The translations under genes and the position numbers were made by a program. This document shows positions 37,210 through 46,996 of a stretch of DNA of 64,000 nucleotides, piece by piece. Origin of the DNA: Idiomarina sp. MD25a (lineage in GTDB: Bacteria; Pseudomonadota; Gammaproteobacteria; Enterobacterales; Alteromonadaceae). A model generated the notes under the pieces. It worked only from the letters and a program-made list of their open reading frames with translations, was not told the DNA's origin and made no database searches. The DNA lies in contig NZ_MDGT01000002.1 of the NCBI RefSeq assembly GCF_001870515.1, forward strand, positions 310,066-374,065, read 5' to 3'. The stretch's first letter is position 1. Every line of letters starts with the position of its first letter.

Positions 37210-38433
37210 TTGCGGTCAATTACATTCTCTATCGCGTTGAGGTATAGCCGAACAAAAGCATACTCTGCGTTTACTCGGTTTATTCAACGGTTTGCATTAG
37301 GCGGAATCGCTGTAGGCGTAATGGCGCTCATTGTGGTGATGTCAGTCATGAACGGTTTTGAAGGTGAGCTTAAGCAACGCATTCTCGGCGGGGTACCGCA
37401 CATCCAAGTACAGGGTGACCAGGTACAAAGTGAATTAGCTACGGTCTTGGATTTGCGCTCAGCCGGAGAGATACAGTCGATATCCCCCTATGTTTCTACT
37501 GAGGCATTGATACAGGTGCCGGGTAACCTTGCGGTCGTAACGTTGCAGGGCTTCGATATTGCCAGAGCAAAATCGCAGTCAATCCCACCGGCTTTGCAAA
37601 GCGCGTTGATTGCCGGACAGTGGTCGTCCTTGGCAGCAGGCGATTACAACATTATTTTGGGTCAAACGTTGGCGAATCAGTTGAAGCTCGCTATCGGCGA
37701 CAGGGTGCGTATTGTCTCTTCGAAAGGGGCTGTATACAGCCCATTGGGTATGCTTCCTTCGCAACGCACGTTTCGTTTGGTGGGTGTATTTGCGATGCAG
37801 TCAGACTTGGATAAACACTTGGCTGTTGCAAATATTGATGATGTGGCGCGACTCATTCGCGATCCTAATGCGTCAAAGACACATGTTCAGGTGCAATTGC
37901 AAGACGCATTCAACGCACCGAAAATCGCGTCATTCATTCGATCGAATAGTACCTTGACCGTTACTGATTGGCGGCAGCGTTATGGTCAGTTATTTGATGC
38001 CGTAGGCATGGAAAAGCGTATGATGTGGCTGATGCTGGCGCTGATTATAGCGGTTGCAGCCTTCAATACATTGTCCGCGCTGGCTATGGTGATCGATGAT
38101 AAACGGCATGATATTGCAATTTTACAAACTATCGGCCTGACACAAGCGCAGGTGCGGCGAGTTTTTCTGATTCAAGGTTGTTACATAGGTATCGTGGGTA
38201 CCCTATTAGGCACCCTGTTAGGGGTGTTGATAGCGACCTTTATCAATCCGATTTTACAGGCTCTTGGGAGTCATTTTGTGGCTGGGTTGGGGCAACAACT
38301 GCCTGTGCAGTTTGAATGGCAGCAAGTGCTATTCATTGCCGCTACAGCACTTATACTTACTCTCGTCGCGGCGTTTTATCCCGCAGCCAAAGCCGCCCAA
38401 ACTGAACCTTCTGAGGCGTTACGATATGACTAA
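37210..38433 (+). CDS. lolC: Lipoprotein-releasing ABC transporter permease LolC
   Basis: Inner-membrane subunit of the LolCDE complex that extracts outer-membrane lipoproteins and hands them to LolA. The first TM segment LGGIAVGVMALIVVMSVMNG and the C-terminal three-TM FtsX-like block ending in PSEALRYD are typical. No ATG is available: TTG 37210, preceded by AGGG, gives a 407-aa protein with the usual short N-terminus before SIALRYSR; TTG 37168 would add 14 residues without a ribosome site. The stop overlaps lolD by 8 bases. Confidence 0.9.
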   Translation: MRSITFSIALRYSRTKAYSAFTRFIQRFALGGIAVGVMALIVVMSVMNGFEGELKQRILGGVPHIQVQGDQVQSELATVLDLRSAGEIQSISPYVSTEALIQVPGNLAVVTLQGFDIARAKSQSIPPALQSALIAGQWSSLAAGDYNIILGQTLANQLKLAIGDRVRIVSSKGAVYSPLGMLPSQRTFRLVGVFAMQSDLDKHLAVANIDDVARLIRDPNASKTHVQVQLQDAFNAPKIASFIRSNSTLTVTDWRQRYGQLFDAVGMEKRMMWLMLALIIAVAAFNTLSALAMVIDDKRHDIAILQTIGLTQAQVRRVFLIQGCYIGIVGTLLGTLLGVLIATFINPILQALGSHFVAGLGQQLPVQFEWQQVLFIAATALILTLVAAFYPAAKAAQTEPSEALRYD

Positions 38434-39127
38434 CGATTTAATTCAAGCGCACAACGTGAGTAAAACCTTCCGCGATGGCGATAATCAAGTGACGGTATTG
38501 AAAAATGTGAGCTTAACAGTCGCCCAAGGCCAGCTGATGGCAATTGTCGGTAGTTCGGGCTCGGGTAAAAGCACGTTACTTCACATTTTAGCTGGGTTGG
38601 ACACACCGTCTGAAGGGCATGTGTTATTTGAGAACGTGGCTTTGACAGAACTTAATGGTTCGCAAAAAGCGCAATTAAGAAACCGAAATATTGGTTTTGT
38701 TTATCAGTTTCATCATTTGTTGCCCGAATTTGATGCGCTAGAAAATGTTGCGATGCCGTTACGCATTGCGGGTGAGTCAGAGCACCAAGCAACCGAACAA
38801 GCGCGTGCGTTGTTAGCACGTGTCGGGTTAACCGAACGTATGCACCATCGACCCGCTCAGCTATCCGGCGGTGAACGGCAAAGAGTTGCCATTGCGCGGG
38901 CCTTTGCGAATAAGCCTAAATTGGTTGTGGCGGATGAGCCCACCGGTAACTTAGATGGACAGACAGCGGAATCGGTATTCGAGCTAATTTTGGAAATGAA
39001 TAAAGAATTTGGCACAGCATTTATTATCGTGACACACGATATGGAGTTAGCAGAGCGAATTGGCTCTATTTATCGTCTGCACAATGGCACATTGTCAGCC
39101 GTGGGTGAAGCGCATGCTTACACTTAA
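38426..39127 (+). CDS. lolD: Lipoprotein-releasing ABC transporter ATP-binding subunit LolD
   Basis: ATPase of the LolCDE extractor. ATG 38426 gives 233 aa, the same as E. coli LolD; the open frame upstream is shadow of lolC. Walker A GSSGSGKST, signature LSGGERQRVAIARA and Walker B LVVADEPTGNLDG are all intact, and YQFHHLLPEF at the Q-loop is the LolD-typical sequence. It overlaps lolC by 8 and lolE by 14 bases. Confidence 0.95.
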   Translation: MTNDLIQAHNVSKTFRDGDNQVTVLKNVSLTVAQGQLMAIVGSSGSGKSTLLHILAGLDTPSEGHVLFENVALTELNGSQKAQLRNRNIGFVYQFHHLLPEFDALENVAMPLRIAGESEHQATEQARALLARVGLTERMHHRPAQLSGGERQRVAIARAFANKPKLVVADEPTGNLDGQTAESVFELILEMNKEFGTAFIIVTHDMELAERIGSIYRLHNGTLSAVGEAHAYT

Positions 39128-40340
39128 GCTAGCTAGACGTTTCTCCGAGCGGCGCAGCCGTTCAGGCTTGTTTGCATTTATTGCGTCGTCATCTACGGTC
39201 GGCATCGTGCTGGGTTGCGCAGTATTAATTGCTAGCCTTTCTATGATGAACGGATTTCAAAATGTGTTGGAGCAAAAGCTGCTTAGAGCGGTTCCCCATG
39301 TCTCGTTTACTAAAGTGGAGGGCACTTTTAGTAGCTGGCAGAATATTGTCGAAATCGCTAAGCAAGATAGTCGTGTTGTTGAAGCATACCCCGTTATCAA
39401 GCAAACAGCCATGTTGCGCTCAGGCGATCAGTTTAAGGGTATTGTTTTGGAGGGTATTGCTGTCGGCGGGCCGCATCCGAGTGCGACCGAATTTTTTAGC
39501 GATAACAGCTTGGCGCGTCTTGGTGGTCCGAACACCATTGTTTTAGGTCAGGGGATTGCTAAAAGCTACGGGGTCGAGGTGGGTGACACATTAGAGTTGT
39601 TAGTAGCCGATCAAAGTAGCCAACAGTTTCGTTCTCCCCAACGTCATGCTCTTAAGGTAGTGGGTCTATTTGAGTTTGGAGGCGAGCTCGACCATCAAAT
39701 GGGATATGTCAGTCTCGCCACCGCACGCACGATAGGTGAGATCGAGCGAGGTGTTTCTACCGTCGAGTTAAAAGTAGATGATGTATTTCAGGCACCACGA
39801 ATTGCCAATGAGGTCGGTAATCGATTACCAGAACTGGTCTATGTTGATAACTGGATGCGAACGCAGGGTCATTTGTATCGCGATATTGAGTTAGTTCGTA
39901 CGGTGATTTACTTGGTTCTCGTACTGGTGATGGCGGTGGCTTGTTTTAATATAGTCTCAACATTAGTGATGACAGTAACTAAAAAACGTCCGCAAATTGC
40001 GATGTTAAAAACTATGGGTTTAGATAATCGCCGAATTGTCGCGACCTTTTTCTGGCAGGGCACACTTAGCGGCCTAAAAGGAGCTGTATGGGGAAGCCTT
40101 CTGGGGATTCTACTAGCCTCGGCGTTGCCCGATATTATTTTATTGATGGAGCAACTACTGCATTTTCAGGTGCTGTCGGACGACGTTTATTTTGTCAGTG
40201 AGGTGCCTTCACAGTGGCGTTGGTTCGATGTCGCCTTAGTCTCATGTGTGGCAGTGATTATGAGCGCCGTCGCTACGCTTTATCCCGCATGGCGAGCCAC
40301 TCAAATTGAGCCCGCTCAAGCGCTACACGAACATCATTAA
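39114..40340 (+). CDS. lolE: Lipoprotein-releasing ABC transporter permease LolE
   Basis: Second permease of LolCDE. The start ATG 39114 lies inside lolD and gives 408 aa beginning MLTLKLARRFSERRSRSG, close to the usual LolE length. TM1 (GIVLGCAVLIASLSMMNGF), a large periplasmic domain and the FtsX-like C-terminal block (ending in ATQIEPAQALHEHH) are visible. The 3' end overlaps the convergent DUF2062 gene by 4 bases. Confidence 0.92.
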   Translation: MLTLKLARRFSERRSRSGLFAFIASSSTVGIVLGCAVLIASLSMMNGFQNVLEQKLLRAVPHVSFTKVEGTFSSWQNIVEIAKQDSRVVEAYPVIKQTAMLRSGDQFKGIVLEGIAVGGPHPSATEFFSDNSLARLGGPNTIVLGQGIAKSYGVEVGDTLELLVADQSSQQFRSPQRHALKVVGLFEFGGELDHQMGYVSLATARTIGEIERGVSTVELKVDDVFQAPRIANEVGNRLPELVYVDNWMRTQGHLYRDIELVRTVIYLVLVLVMAVACFNIVSTLVMTVTKKRPQIAMLKTMGLDNRRIVATFFWQGTLSGLKGAVWGSLLGILLASALPDIILLMEQLLHFQVLSDDVYFVSEVPSQWRWFDVALVSCVAVIMSAVATLYPAWRATQIEPAQALHEHH

Positions 40341-40861
40341 TCGCGCTTTTGGTTTCTGTGTTGGCGCGCTTCCCAAGCGCGCACAACTGATACGCGCCAC
40401 ATCACTCGAATCGCAATATAGCTGACTAAGCTTGAGAGCGTACCCATGATAAAGCAGCCTAATAAAAATGCGGGGCCAATGGTTTCGATACTGTAAATCA
40501 GCCAGTCCCAACTTAGCTCGAAGTTAAATGGATGCGCGGGTGCGGAAAGCACCGCTCGACCGACTTCGTAGCAGAAGTAAAACAGTGGCGGCATGGTGAT
40601 AGGGTTGGATATCCAAACTAAGCCTACTGAAAGGGGGAGGTTAACCCTAAATAGAATAGCCCCCGCGGCTGCAAGCAACATTTGAAATGGAACGGGGATA
40701 AACGCGCAAAACAGACCTACTGCAAAGGCGCCTGAGGCAGAACGACGGTTTAAATGCCACAAATTGGCATCATGTAGCAACGAGCCGAATACTTTAAGTG
40801 CGCGTGTCTGGCGAATTTTCTCATGATTCGGCATCCATTTTTTGATCATGCGTCTTGCCAT
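40337..40861 (-). CDS. DUF2062 domain-containing membrane protein
   Basis: A 174-aa protein with three or four hydrophobic segments. The central CAFIPVPFQMLLAAAGA and NLPLSVGLVWISNPITMPPLFYF are characteristic of DUF2062, a family of unknown function frequently found beside comEC and lolCDE in gammaproteobacteria. GGGA precedes ATG 40861 by a suitable distance. It is divergent from comEC, with 48 bases between starts. Confidence 0.88.
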   Translation of the reverse strand: MARRMIKKWMPNHEKIRQTRALKVFGSLLHDANLWHLNRRSASGAFAVGLFCAFIPVPFQMLLAAAGAILFRVNLPLSVGLVWISNPITMPPLFYFCYEVGRAVLSAPAHPFNFELSWDWLIYSIETIGPAFLLGCFIMGTLSSLVSYIAIRVMWRVSVVRAWEARQHRNQKRD

Positions 40862-40909
40862 TGCAATTCCCGTTTACATCTAATTGTGCGACTGAACTGG
40901 AAACACCGA

Positions 40910-43222
40910 ATGGGATACAGCTCGTTTACTTTGCTCGCCGGAACAGTTATGGCGCTGTATTCTACTCACTTAATCGAAAAGTGGCTAGTCGCTTTAGTGA
41001 TTGTTGTAGCGATTTGTGCTGTACCGTTTTGCCGCCACACCCGAAAATTTCTCAACCAATTTATTATGCTTTGTATAGGGATACTGATTGGAACTCATTT
41101 TGTATCAAACCTCGCTCAACAACACACTCAGTTGCCAGAAAGGCAGTGGCTTTCAGTCTATCTAACTATCGAAAATATTGATTATCACAGTGATGAACGT
41201 AGTCGCTTTGTTGCTACCTTATCTCGAGTCCATCGGGGTAATGAAGTAATAACTGAGTATTGCCAATGTCGGGTGCAACTCTATTGGTACGGCGACCTAC
41301 CGCGAAAGACACTGAGTCCGGGGCAACAGTATCGCGCGCAAATTAAGCTTAAAATGCCGACCACATACTGGAATCAAGGCTCGGCAAGACCTGCTCGTTA
41401 CTTGTGGGCAAAGCAATTAGTCAAACAAGGTTACGTGCGACAGATGCAGCTTACACAGGTTGAAGCGTCGGTGCGATGGCGTGTTTATCGGGCTTTTGAG
41501 GCGGCTGAACTCGAATTTGCTGGAATGTTACAGGCTCTAGCTATCGGTTACCGCGGCAGTATCCCATTTGAACAACGTGATGTATGGCAGCGCAATGGAC
41601 TGCAACACTTGATGGCCATTTCTGGGTTACATATCAGTTTAGTAGCGGGACTCATTTTTTTAATGCTCCAACGCGGTATTGCAAGCCTGCCGCATAAGGG
41701 CAAGTTTTTACTTAATCGTGAGCGTTTGTTATTAAACCCCGTTGCCGCTGTTGTTGCCTTGGTTGTTGCACTGCTTTATACCAGTTTAGCGGGCTATGCA
41801 ATTTCAGCTCAACGCGCTTGGCTCATGTTGCTGTTATTTTGGGGGCAGCGTTGGCTTGGCTTAACGACGCGTGACTGGAAAAGGCTTTGGCATGCCGCTG
41901 TGATTCTTATCGTGATCGATCCTGGCAGTTGGCACGATATCGGCTTTTGGTTTTCGGTACTGGCTGTTGCGGTGATTTTATTATGCCAATGGGGATGGCG
42001 AGTAAACTCGTCCGTTGGTTGGGCAATAAGGTTGCTTCAAACGGTCTATTTACAGCTGCTATTTTTAGCGTTGATGGGACCGCTATCATTGACGATATTT
42101 GGCGGAGTCTCTTTGGTTGCGCCACTCAGTAACTTGCTAGTAGTGCCGGTTTTTGCTTTTTGGGTACTGCCATTAACCTTGATGGGGGCCATTGCTGCTA
42201 TTACTTGGGCAGACACGTTTGCCGCAAACTTATGGTGGTTAGCCGAACAGCCGTTGATCGTGCTACAGCCCCTATTGGAATGGCTCGCAAAGACACCTAT
42301 CGGATGGTTGGATGGAAGTTCCGTTACAACCGAAAATGTTTTGCTTTGGTTGCTTGGGTTGGTACTCCTATTGCCGTTGTGGTTCATGCGTTATTACTGG
42401 TGGATGAGTGGCGCCTTGGGGGGACTTTTCGCTGGTTTCGTGCTTTGGGGGCGTTGGCATCAATCAGACGTGAGCTTTCATGTTTTAGACGTAGGCCAAG
42501 CCCAGGCGCTAGTGATTGAGCGTGATAACGCGGCTTGGCTAATCGATTTAGGGCGCCGATTTTACATGGGGCGGAGTCATTTTGAATCGGTTATTGACCC
42601 CTTTATCAAACAGCGTGGGTTACGTATCGAGCGCGTCTCGCTAACACATCAAGATGCCGATCACAGTGGCGACTGGCGTACGGCACAAGCGCGTCTGTCA
42701 GATGTGGACTGGTCGGGCGCATTAACGCAGAAACCTTGTCAGGCGGGACAAAACGGTGTCTGGCGTGATATTCAATGGCAAGTAGTATGGCCTAAACAGG
42801 CACGCGCTGCAGCGAGTAACTCGAGTTCCTGTGTATATTGGTTTACCTACGGTGCGATTGACTGGCTTGTCACCGGTGACATTGGGTTCGGCGAAGAGCG
42901 CACATTGGTGGAAGAAAAGCGTGTCAGTGACGTCGAAATATTGGTTGCTCCGCATCATGGTAGCGCTTTTTCGCTAGGCTCCCTGATGCTGAAAGCGACT
43001 CAGCCGCAACTGACCGTGGTGAGTGTTGGCGGTGCAAATAATTATGGAATGCCAGACAAGTATACCCACCAGCGCGTACTTGAATCTGGTAGTGAGTGGG
43101 CCACTACAGCGGACTATGGGCAGCTATCGATTGAGATAGATGCCCAGTCATGGACACTCAAAACACCCATGTTATTCGATAAAACGAATGCAAAGTCCTA
43201 CAGTTCGACTAGCCAACAGTGA
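40910..43222 (+). CDS. comEC: ComEC/Rec2-type DNA internalisation channel
   Basis: Inner-membrane channel for transformation DNA. ATG 40910 (GGA 8 bases upstream) is chosen; the open frame begins at 40823 but would cross into the divergent DUF2062 gene. The 770-aa protein has an N-terminal OB-like soluble domain, the competence TM domain (NGLQHLMAISGLHISLVAGL) and a C-terminal metallo-beta-lactamase-like domain (FHVLDVGQAQALVIE, SLTHQDADHSGDW, LVAPHHGSAFS). Natural competence is possible, but no other competence genes are in the window. It precedes msbA by 48 bases. Confidence 0.9.
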   Translation: MGYSSFTLLAGTVMALYSTHLIEKWLVALVIVVAICAVPFCRHTRKFLNQFIMLCIGILIGTHFVSNLAQQHTQLPERQWLSVYLTIENIDYHSDERSRFVATLSRVHRGNEVITEYCQCRVQLYWYGDLPRKTLSPGQQYRAQIKLKMPTTYWNQGSARPARYLWAKQLVKQGYVRQMQLTQVEASVRWRVYRAFEAAELEFAGMLQALAIGYRGSIPFEQRDVWQRNGLQHLMAISGLHISLVAGLIFLMLQRGIASLPHKGKFLLNRERLLLNPVAAVVALVVALLYTSLAGYAISAQRAWLMLLLFWGQRWLGLTTRDWKRLWHAAVILIVIDPGSWHDIGFWFSVLAVAVILLCQWGWRVNSSVGWAIRLLQTVYLQLLFLALMGPLSLTIFGGVSLVAPLSNLLVVPVFAFWVLPLTLMGAIAAITWADTFAANLWWLAEQPLIVLQPLLEWLAKTPIGWLDGSSVTTENVLLWLLGLVLLLPLWFMRYYWWMSGALGGLFAGFVLWGRWHQSDVSFHVLDVGQAQALVIERDNAAWLIDLGRRFYMGRSHFESVIDPFIKQRGLRIERVSLTHQDADHSGDWRTAQARLSDVDWSGALTQKPCQAGQNGVWRDIQWQVVWPKQARAAASNSSSCVYWFTYGAIDWLVTGDIGFGEERTLVEEKRVSDVEILVAPHHGSAFSLGSLMLKATQPQLTVVSVGGANNYGMPDKYTHQRVLESGSEWATTADYGQLSIEIDAQSWTLKTPMLFDKTNAKSYSSTSQQ

Positions 43223-43270
43223 TATAAAGCAGATAAAATAGCGGGGATTTTCAGAAACTAATGGCATTGC

Positions 43271-45019
43271 ATGGATTCTAAAAAGGAACAACCGAGTACG
43301 CTGAAGCGGCTCGCATCATATATAAAGCCTTACAGATCTGCTTTTATCGTCGCTATTATTGGTATGTTGGGCTACGCCGGCGTCGATACTCTATTTTTCT
43401 CGCAAATTGAGACCCTAATTGATGAAGGGTTAACCCAACAAGACTCGAGTGTTTTGCTTTGGGGGGCTGTATTCGTGCCGGTATTTTTTATTGTGCGCGG
43501 ATTATTTAACTTTATTTCGACTTACTTCTTGAGCTGGGTCGGCTTTAAAGTAGTGACACGGATGCGTCAGCAACTGTTTGAACACCTCATGAAGCTACCT
43601 GTTTCGTTTCACGATAACCATTCGACGGGCGACTTAATTTCCAAAATCACATATGACACTCAGCAAGTTGCCGAAGCGTCGAGCCGAGCTCTACTGGTGC
43701 TTATTCGTGACGGTGGTTTCGTGGTGGGCTTGTTGTGTCTGATGTTTTATCAGAGCTGGCAGTTGAGTTTGGTGTTTTTAGTGATTGGTCCTGTAATCGC
43801 CAAGTTTGTCGCGGTTGTCTCAAAGCGGTTTCGTCTAGTAAGTGGCCGTATTCAAACCGCGATGGGTAACGTTACAACGACGGCCGAACAGATGATTAAT
43901 GGTCACAAAGTCGTCGTGATGCACGAAGGCCAAAAATTAGAATCTAAGCGCTTTGGTGAAATCAATAACATCACCCGCAACCAAAATATGAAGTTAGTGA
44001 GTACGCGTGCGATTAGTACTTCGGTGATTCAGTTTATTGCTTCACTGAGTCTAGCCATGGTGCTGGTAATAGCCAGCTTTCCCGAAATGTTGCAAAACCT
44101 TTCGGCGGGTGCATTCACGACGTTGCTGACATCGATGATTATGCTGCTGCGACCATTGAAGCAGTTGAGTAATGTGAACAGTGACTTTCAACGCGGTTTA
44201 GCCGCAGCAACGAGTGTTTTTGGTATTCTCGACCAACCGGTTGAAGTGGATAAAGGCACCCACATGGTGGATCGAGTGAAAGGGGATATTAAATTTAACC
44301 ATGTTACGTTCCGCTACAATGAACATGATGATCCGGCTTTAGAAAACATTAGTTTTGCGGTTGATGAAGGCAAAACACTGGCATTGGTTGGGCGTTCAGG
44401 AAGTGGTAAGTCGACTATTTCGAACTTATTGACGCGCTTTTACGATGTTAGTGAAGGTGAGGTCACCATTGATGGGCGAAACATACAAGACTACCGTCTT
44501 AAATGTTTGCGCCGCCAAATTGCTTTGGTATCACAACATGTCACCTTATTTAATGACACGATTGCCAATAATATTGCTTATGGCACATCTAAAAATGTAT
44601 CTCGGGAAGATATCATCAAAGCCGCTGAACAAGCTTACGTGACTGAATTTACCGATAATATGAGCCATGGCTTAGATACCATGGTCGGTGAAAACGGTGT
44701 GATGCTATCGGGGGGGCAGCGACAGCGTATCGCTATCGCTCGAGCACTTCTGCAAGACGCTCCTATACTGATTCTCGATGAGGCAACGTCAGCGCTGGAC
44801 ACCGAGTCTGAGCGGCATATTCAAAAAGCACTGGGTGTTTTACGTACCAATCGGACTTCAATTGTCATTGCACACCGATTATCCACGATTGAGAATGCCG
44901 ATGAGATTCTAGTGATGGACAATGGACACATTGTCGAACGCGGAAACCATCAGTCGCTGCTTGACAATGAGGGTCCGTATTATCAGTTACATAACTTGCA
45001 ATTTAGTGGGGTGAATTAA
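43271..45019 (+). CDS. msbA: Lipid A ABC exporter MsbA
   Basis: Flips core-lipid A across the inner membrane. The 582 aa equal the length of E. coli MsbA. Six TM helices are followed by the ATPase domain with GRSGSGKST, LSGGQRQRIAIARALL and ILILDEATSALD. lpxK begins 1 base after its stop, the conserved msbA-lpxK pair. Confidence 0.95.
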   Translation: MDSKKEQPSTLKRLASYIKPYRSAFIVAIIGMLGYAGVDTLFFSQIETLIDEGLTQQDSSVLLWGAVFVPVFFIVRGLFNFISTYFLSWVGFKVVTRMRQQLFEHLMKLPVSFHDNHSTGDLISKITYDTQQVAEASSRALLVLIRDGGFVVGLLCLMFYQSWQLSLVFLVIGPVIAKFVAVVSKRFRLVSGRIQTAMGNVTTTAEQMINGHKVVVMHEGQKLESKRFGEINNITRNQNMKLVSTRAISTSVIQFIASLSLAMVLVIASFPEMLQNLSAGAFTTLLTSMIMLLRPLKQLSNVNSDFQRGLAAATSVFGILDQPVEVDKGTHMVDRVKGDIKFNHVTFRYNEHDDPALENISFAVDEGKTLALVGRSGSGKSTISNLLTRFYDVSEGEVTIDGRNIQDYRLKCLRRQIALVSQHVTLFNDTIANNIAYGTSKNVSREDIIKAAEQAYVTEFTDNMSHGLDTMVGENGVMLSGGQRQRIAIARALLQDAPILILDEATSALDTESERHIQKALGVLRTNRTSIVIAHRLSTIENADEILVMDNGHIVERGNHQSLLDNEGPYYQLHNLQFSGVN

Positions 45020-45020
45020 A

Positions 45021-46001
45021 ATGTGGCTGGAGAGGCAGTGGTATCGTAAGCGTTTGCATCCACTGCTGTACCTGCTGACCCCCTTATCACTCCTATTTTG
45101 GTTATTGACTAATCTGCGACGGTCGTTGTACCGCTTTGGTATTTTAAAAATATATCAAGCACCTGTACCTGTACTTGTAGTTGGCAATATCAGTGTGGGT
45201 GGCACGGGTAAAACGCCTACGGTTATTGCTTTAGTTGAGTTGCTTAAGTCAGAGGGTTACACGCCTGGTATTGTGAGTCGTGGCTACGGTGCTAACGCGC
45301 AATACCCGCACGTAGTGACCACGGATGACAGCCCAGAGCTCGCTGGCGATGAACCACTCATGATTCGACAGATAGCCGACGTCCCTGTGGTGATTAGTCC
45401 CAAACGTGCTGATGCGGTTAGGCAGTTAGTTGCCGAGCATCCGGATGTTGATTTCGTGATAAGTGACGATGGTATGCAGCACTACGCGCTGGGTAGAGAT
45501 TTGGAATTAATTTTAGTCGATGCTGAGCGTGGCTTGGGTAACGGTTGGCTATTACCTGCTGGTCCCCTGCGAGAAGGGCCTTGGCGGTTGCGCGGTGCGC
45601 GTTGGGTCATTTCACTTTATGCGCAACATCCATTTGCACATTATGTCGGCGAGGTTAAAGCACAGCCGTGGCGCCGCGTAATCGATGATGAAGAAGTTGA
45701 GCTACCCGAACGCACGGCCTTTCATGCGGTTGCTGGAATTGGTAACCCGGAGCGCTTTTTTACCAGTCTTCAGCATCAGCATATCAAGCTTGAGAGTACT
45801 CAAGCGTTTCCCGATCATTATCGATTTACTGCCGATGACTTACGACAGTACCAAAATAAAACATTGCTGATGACACAAAAAGATGCGGCGAAGTGTCGTG
45901 GCATAGCCGCCGATAATTGGTACTATCAACCGATATCTGCACACTTTCCTGAGAAATTTAATGCTGACTTGCTCGAGGCGATTCGGCATATCCATAAATG
46001 A
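45021..46001 (+). CDS. lpxK: Tetraacyldisaccharide 4'-kinase
   Basis: Phosphorylates the 4' position of the lipid A disaccharide precursor. The 326-aa protein has an N-terminal membrane-interacting helix, the P-loop SVGGTGKTP (about residues 57-65), YGANAQYP, DDGMQHYALGRD and LPAGPLREG, all hallmarks of LpxK. It continues the msbA operon and is followed by the Trm112/YcaR and kdsB genes, the standard order. Confidence 0.95.
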   Translation: MWLERQWYRKRLHPLLYLLTPLSLLFWLLTNLRRSLYRFGILKIYQAPVPVLVVGNISVGGTGKTPTVIALVELLKSEGYTPGIVSRGYGANAQYPHVVTTDDSPELAGDEPLMIRQIADVPVVISPKRADAVRQLVAEHPDVDFVISDDGMQHYALGRDLELILVDAERGLGNGWLLPAGPLREGPWRLRGARWVISLYAQHPFAHYVGEVKAQPWRRVIDDEEVELPERTAFHAVAGIGNPERFFTSLQHQHIKLESTQAFPDHYRFTADDLRQYQNKTLLMTQKDAAKCRGIAADNWYYQPISAHFPEKFNADLLEAIRHIHK

Positions 46002-46010
46002 GGTTTAACT

Positions 46011-46208
46011 GTGAGTTTTGATACAGGTTTACTGAATATAATAGCTTGTCCGAGTTGTAAAGGGCGATTAGTTTGGCATGAAGCTAAGCAGTGGCTGGTT
46101 TGCCGCGGCGAGCAATTAGCGTTTGAACTCGAAGAGGGAATTCCCGTATTAATGAGTGAAAAGGCCAAGTCATTAAATTCAGAAGAAATGGAACAGGTAC
46201 CTTTATGA
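46011..46208 (+). CDS. Trm112/YcaR family protein
   Basis: A 65-aa protein starting at GTG 46011. It has the Trm112p-type zinc-finger-like start [12 protein letters not shown], though the second cysteine pair seen in some members is reduced to Cys at LVCRGE. E. coli YcaR occupies the same place between lpxK and kdsB. The function is not established in bacteria. Its stop overlaps the kdsB start (ATGA). Confidence 0.85.
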   Translation: MSFDTGLLNIIACPSCKGRLVWHEAKQWLVCRGEQLAFELEEGIPVLMSEKAKSLNSEEMEQVPL

Positions 46209-46963
46209 GTTTTACCGTCATTATTCCAGCACGCTACCCGTCAAGCCGCTTGCCAGGCAAACCGTTAGCGGATATCGGCGGCAAGCCGATGATCCAACAC
46301 GTATACGAACGTGCGTTACAAAGCGGTGCTGCGGAAGTGATTATTGCAACAGATGACCAGCGAATCGCTGACGTGGTTGAGCGTTTTGGTGGACGCAGTA
46401 TGCTCACTGCCAGTGATCACCAATCGGGTACTGAACGTCTTGCCGAAGTTGTCGAACAACTAGCGCTTTCAGAAGATCAAGTCGTGGTTAACGTACAAGG
46501 TGATGAGCCTTTTATTCCGCCTGAAATTATCCGGCAGGTGGCTGATAACTTGGCGAATCAACGTGTTGCACCGATGGCGACATTAGCGGTGCCGATGGCG
46601 ACCACCGATGAAGTGTTCAACCCGAATGCAGTAAAAGTGGTGTGTGACTCGGCAGGGTACGCGCTTTATTTCAGTCGAGCGCCTATTCCGTATAACCGTG
46701 ACCAATTTAAGTCATTGAACGACCAGCAGCCTGAACAGGTCGATGGTTACATGCGACATATCGGCATTTATGCCTATCGTGCGGACTTTATTAAACGCTA
46801 TGTGGCTTGGAATGAGAGCCCGCTTGAGCGTATAGAGTCATTGGAGCAGTTGCGCGTGCTATGGCATGGCGAGAAAATTCACGTCGCTGAGGCAATTATG
46901 CCACCCGCCGCTGGAATTGATACGCCAGAGGACTTAGAGCAAGCCCGCCAGCGTATAAAATAA
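46205..46963 (+). CDS. kdsB: 3-deoxy-manno-octulosonate cytidylyltransferase
   Basis: Activates KDO as CMP-KDO for lipopolysaccharide inner core. The 252-aa protein begins with the nucleotide-binding [19 protein letters not shown] and contains [12 protein letters not shown] and [12 protein letters not shown], the KdsB signatures. It overlaps ycaR by 4 bases and ends the envelope operon. A perfect hairpin follows at 46972-46996. Confidence 0.95.
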   Translation: MSFTVIIPARYPSSRLPGKPLADIGGKPMIQHVYERALQSGAAEVIIATDDQRIADVVERFGGRSMLTASDHQSGTERLAEVVEQLALSEDQVVVNVQGDEPFIPPEIIRQVADNLANQRVAPMATLAVPMATTDEVFNPNAVKVVCDSAGYALYFSRAPIPYNRDQFKSLNDQQPEQVDGYMRHIGIYAYRADFIKRYVAWNESPLERIESLEQLRVLWHGEKIHVAEAIMPPAAGIDTPEDLEQARQRIK

Positions 46964-46971
46964 AGCGCGTA

Positions 46972-46996
46972 GCAGCGATGGTTAGTCCATCGCTGC
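46972..46996. terminator. Perfect hairpin at the kdsB/kamA convergent junction
   Basis: GCAGCGATGG pairs with CCATCGCTGC around a 5-base loop, a perfect 10-bp stem. It starts 8 bases after the kdsB stop and overlaps the last codons and stop of the convergent kamA gene. There is no T-run, so intrinsic termination is uncertain; it may end or protect both 3' ends. Confidence 0.45.

Noticed and set aside
38264-38425. N-terminal extension of lolD
   Set aside because: It is the other frame of lolC; ATG 38426 gives the E. coli length.
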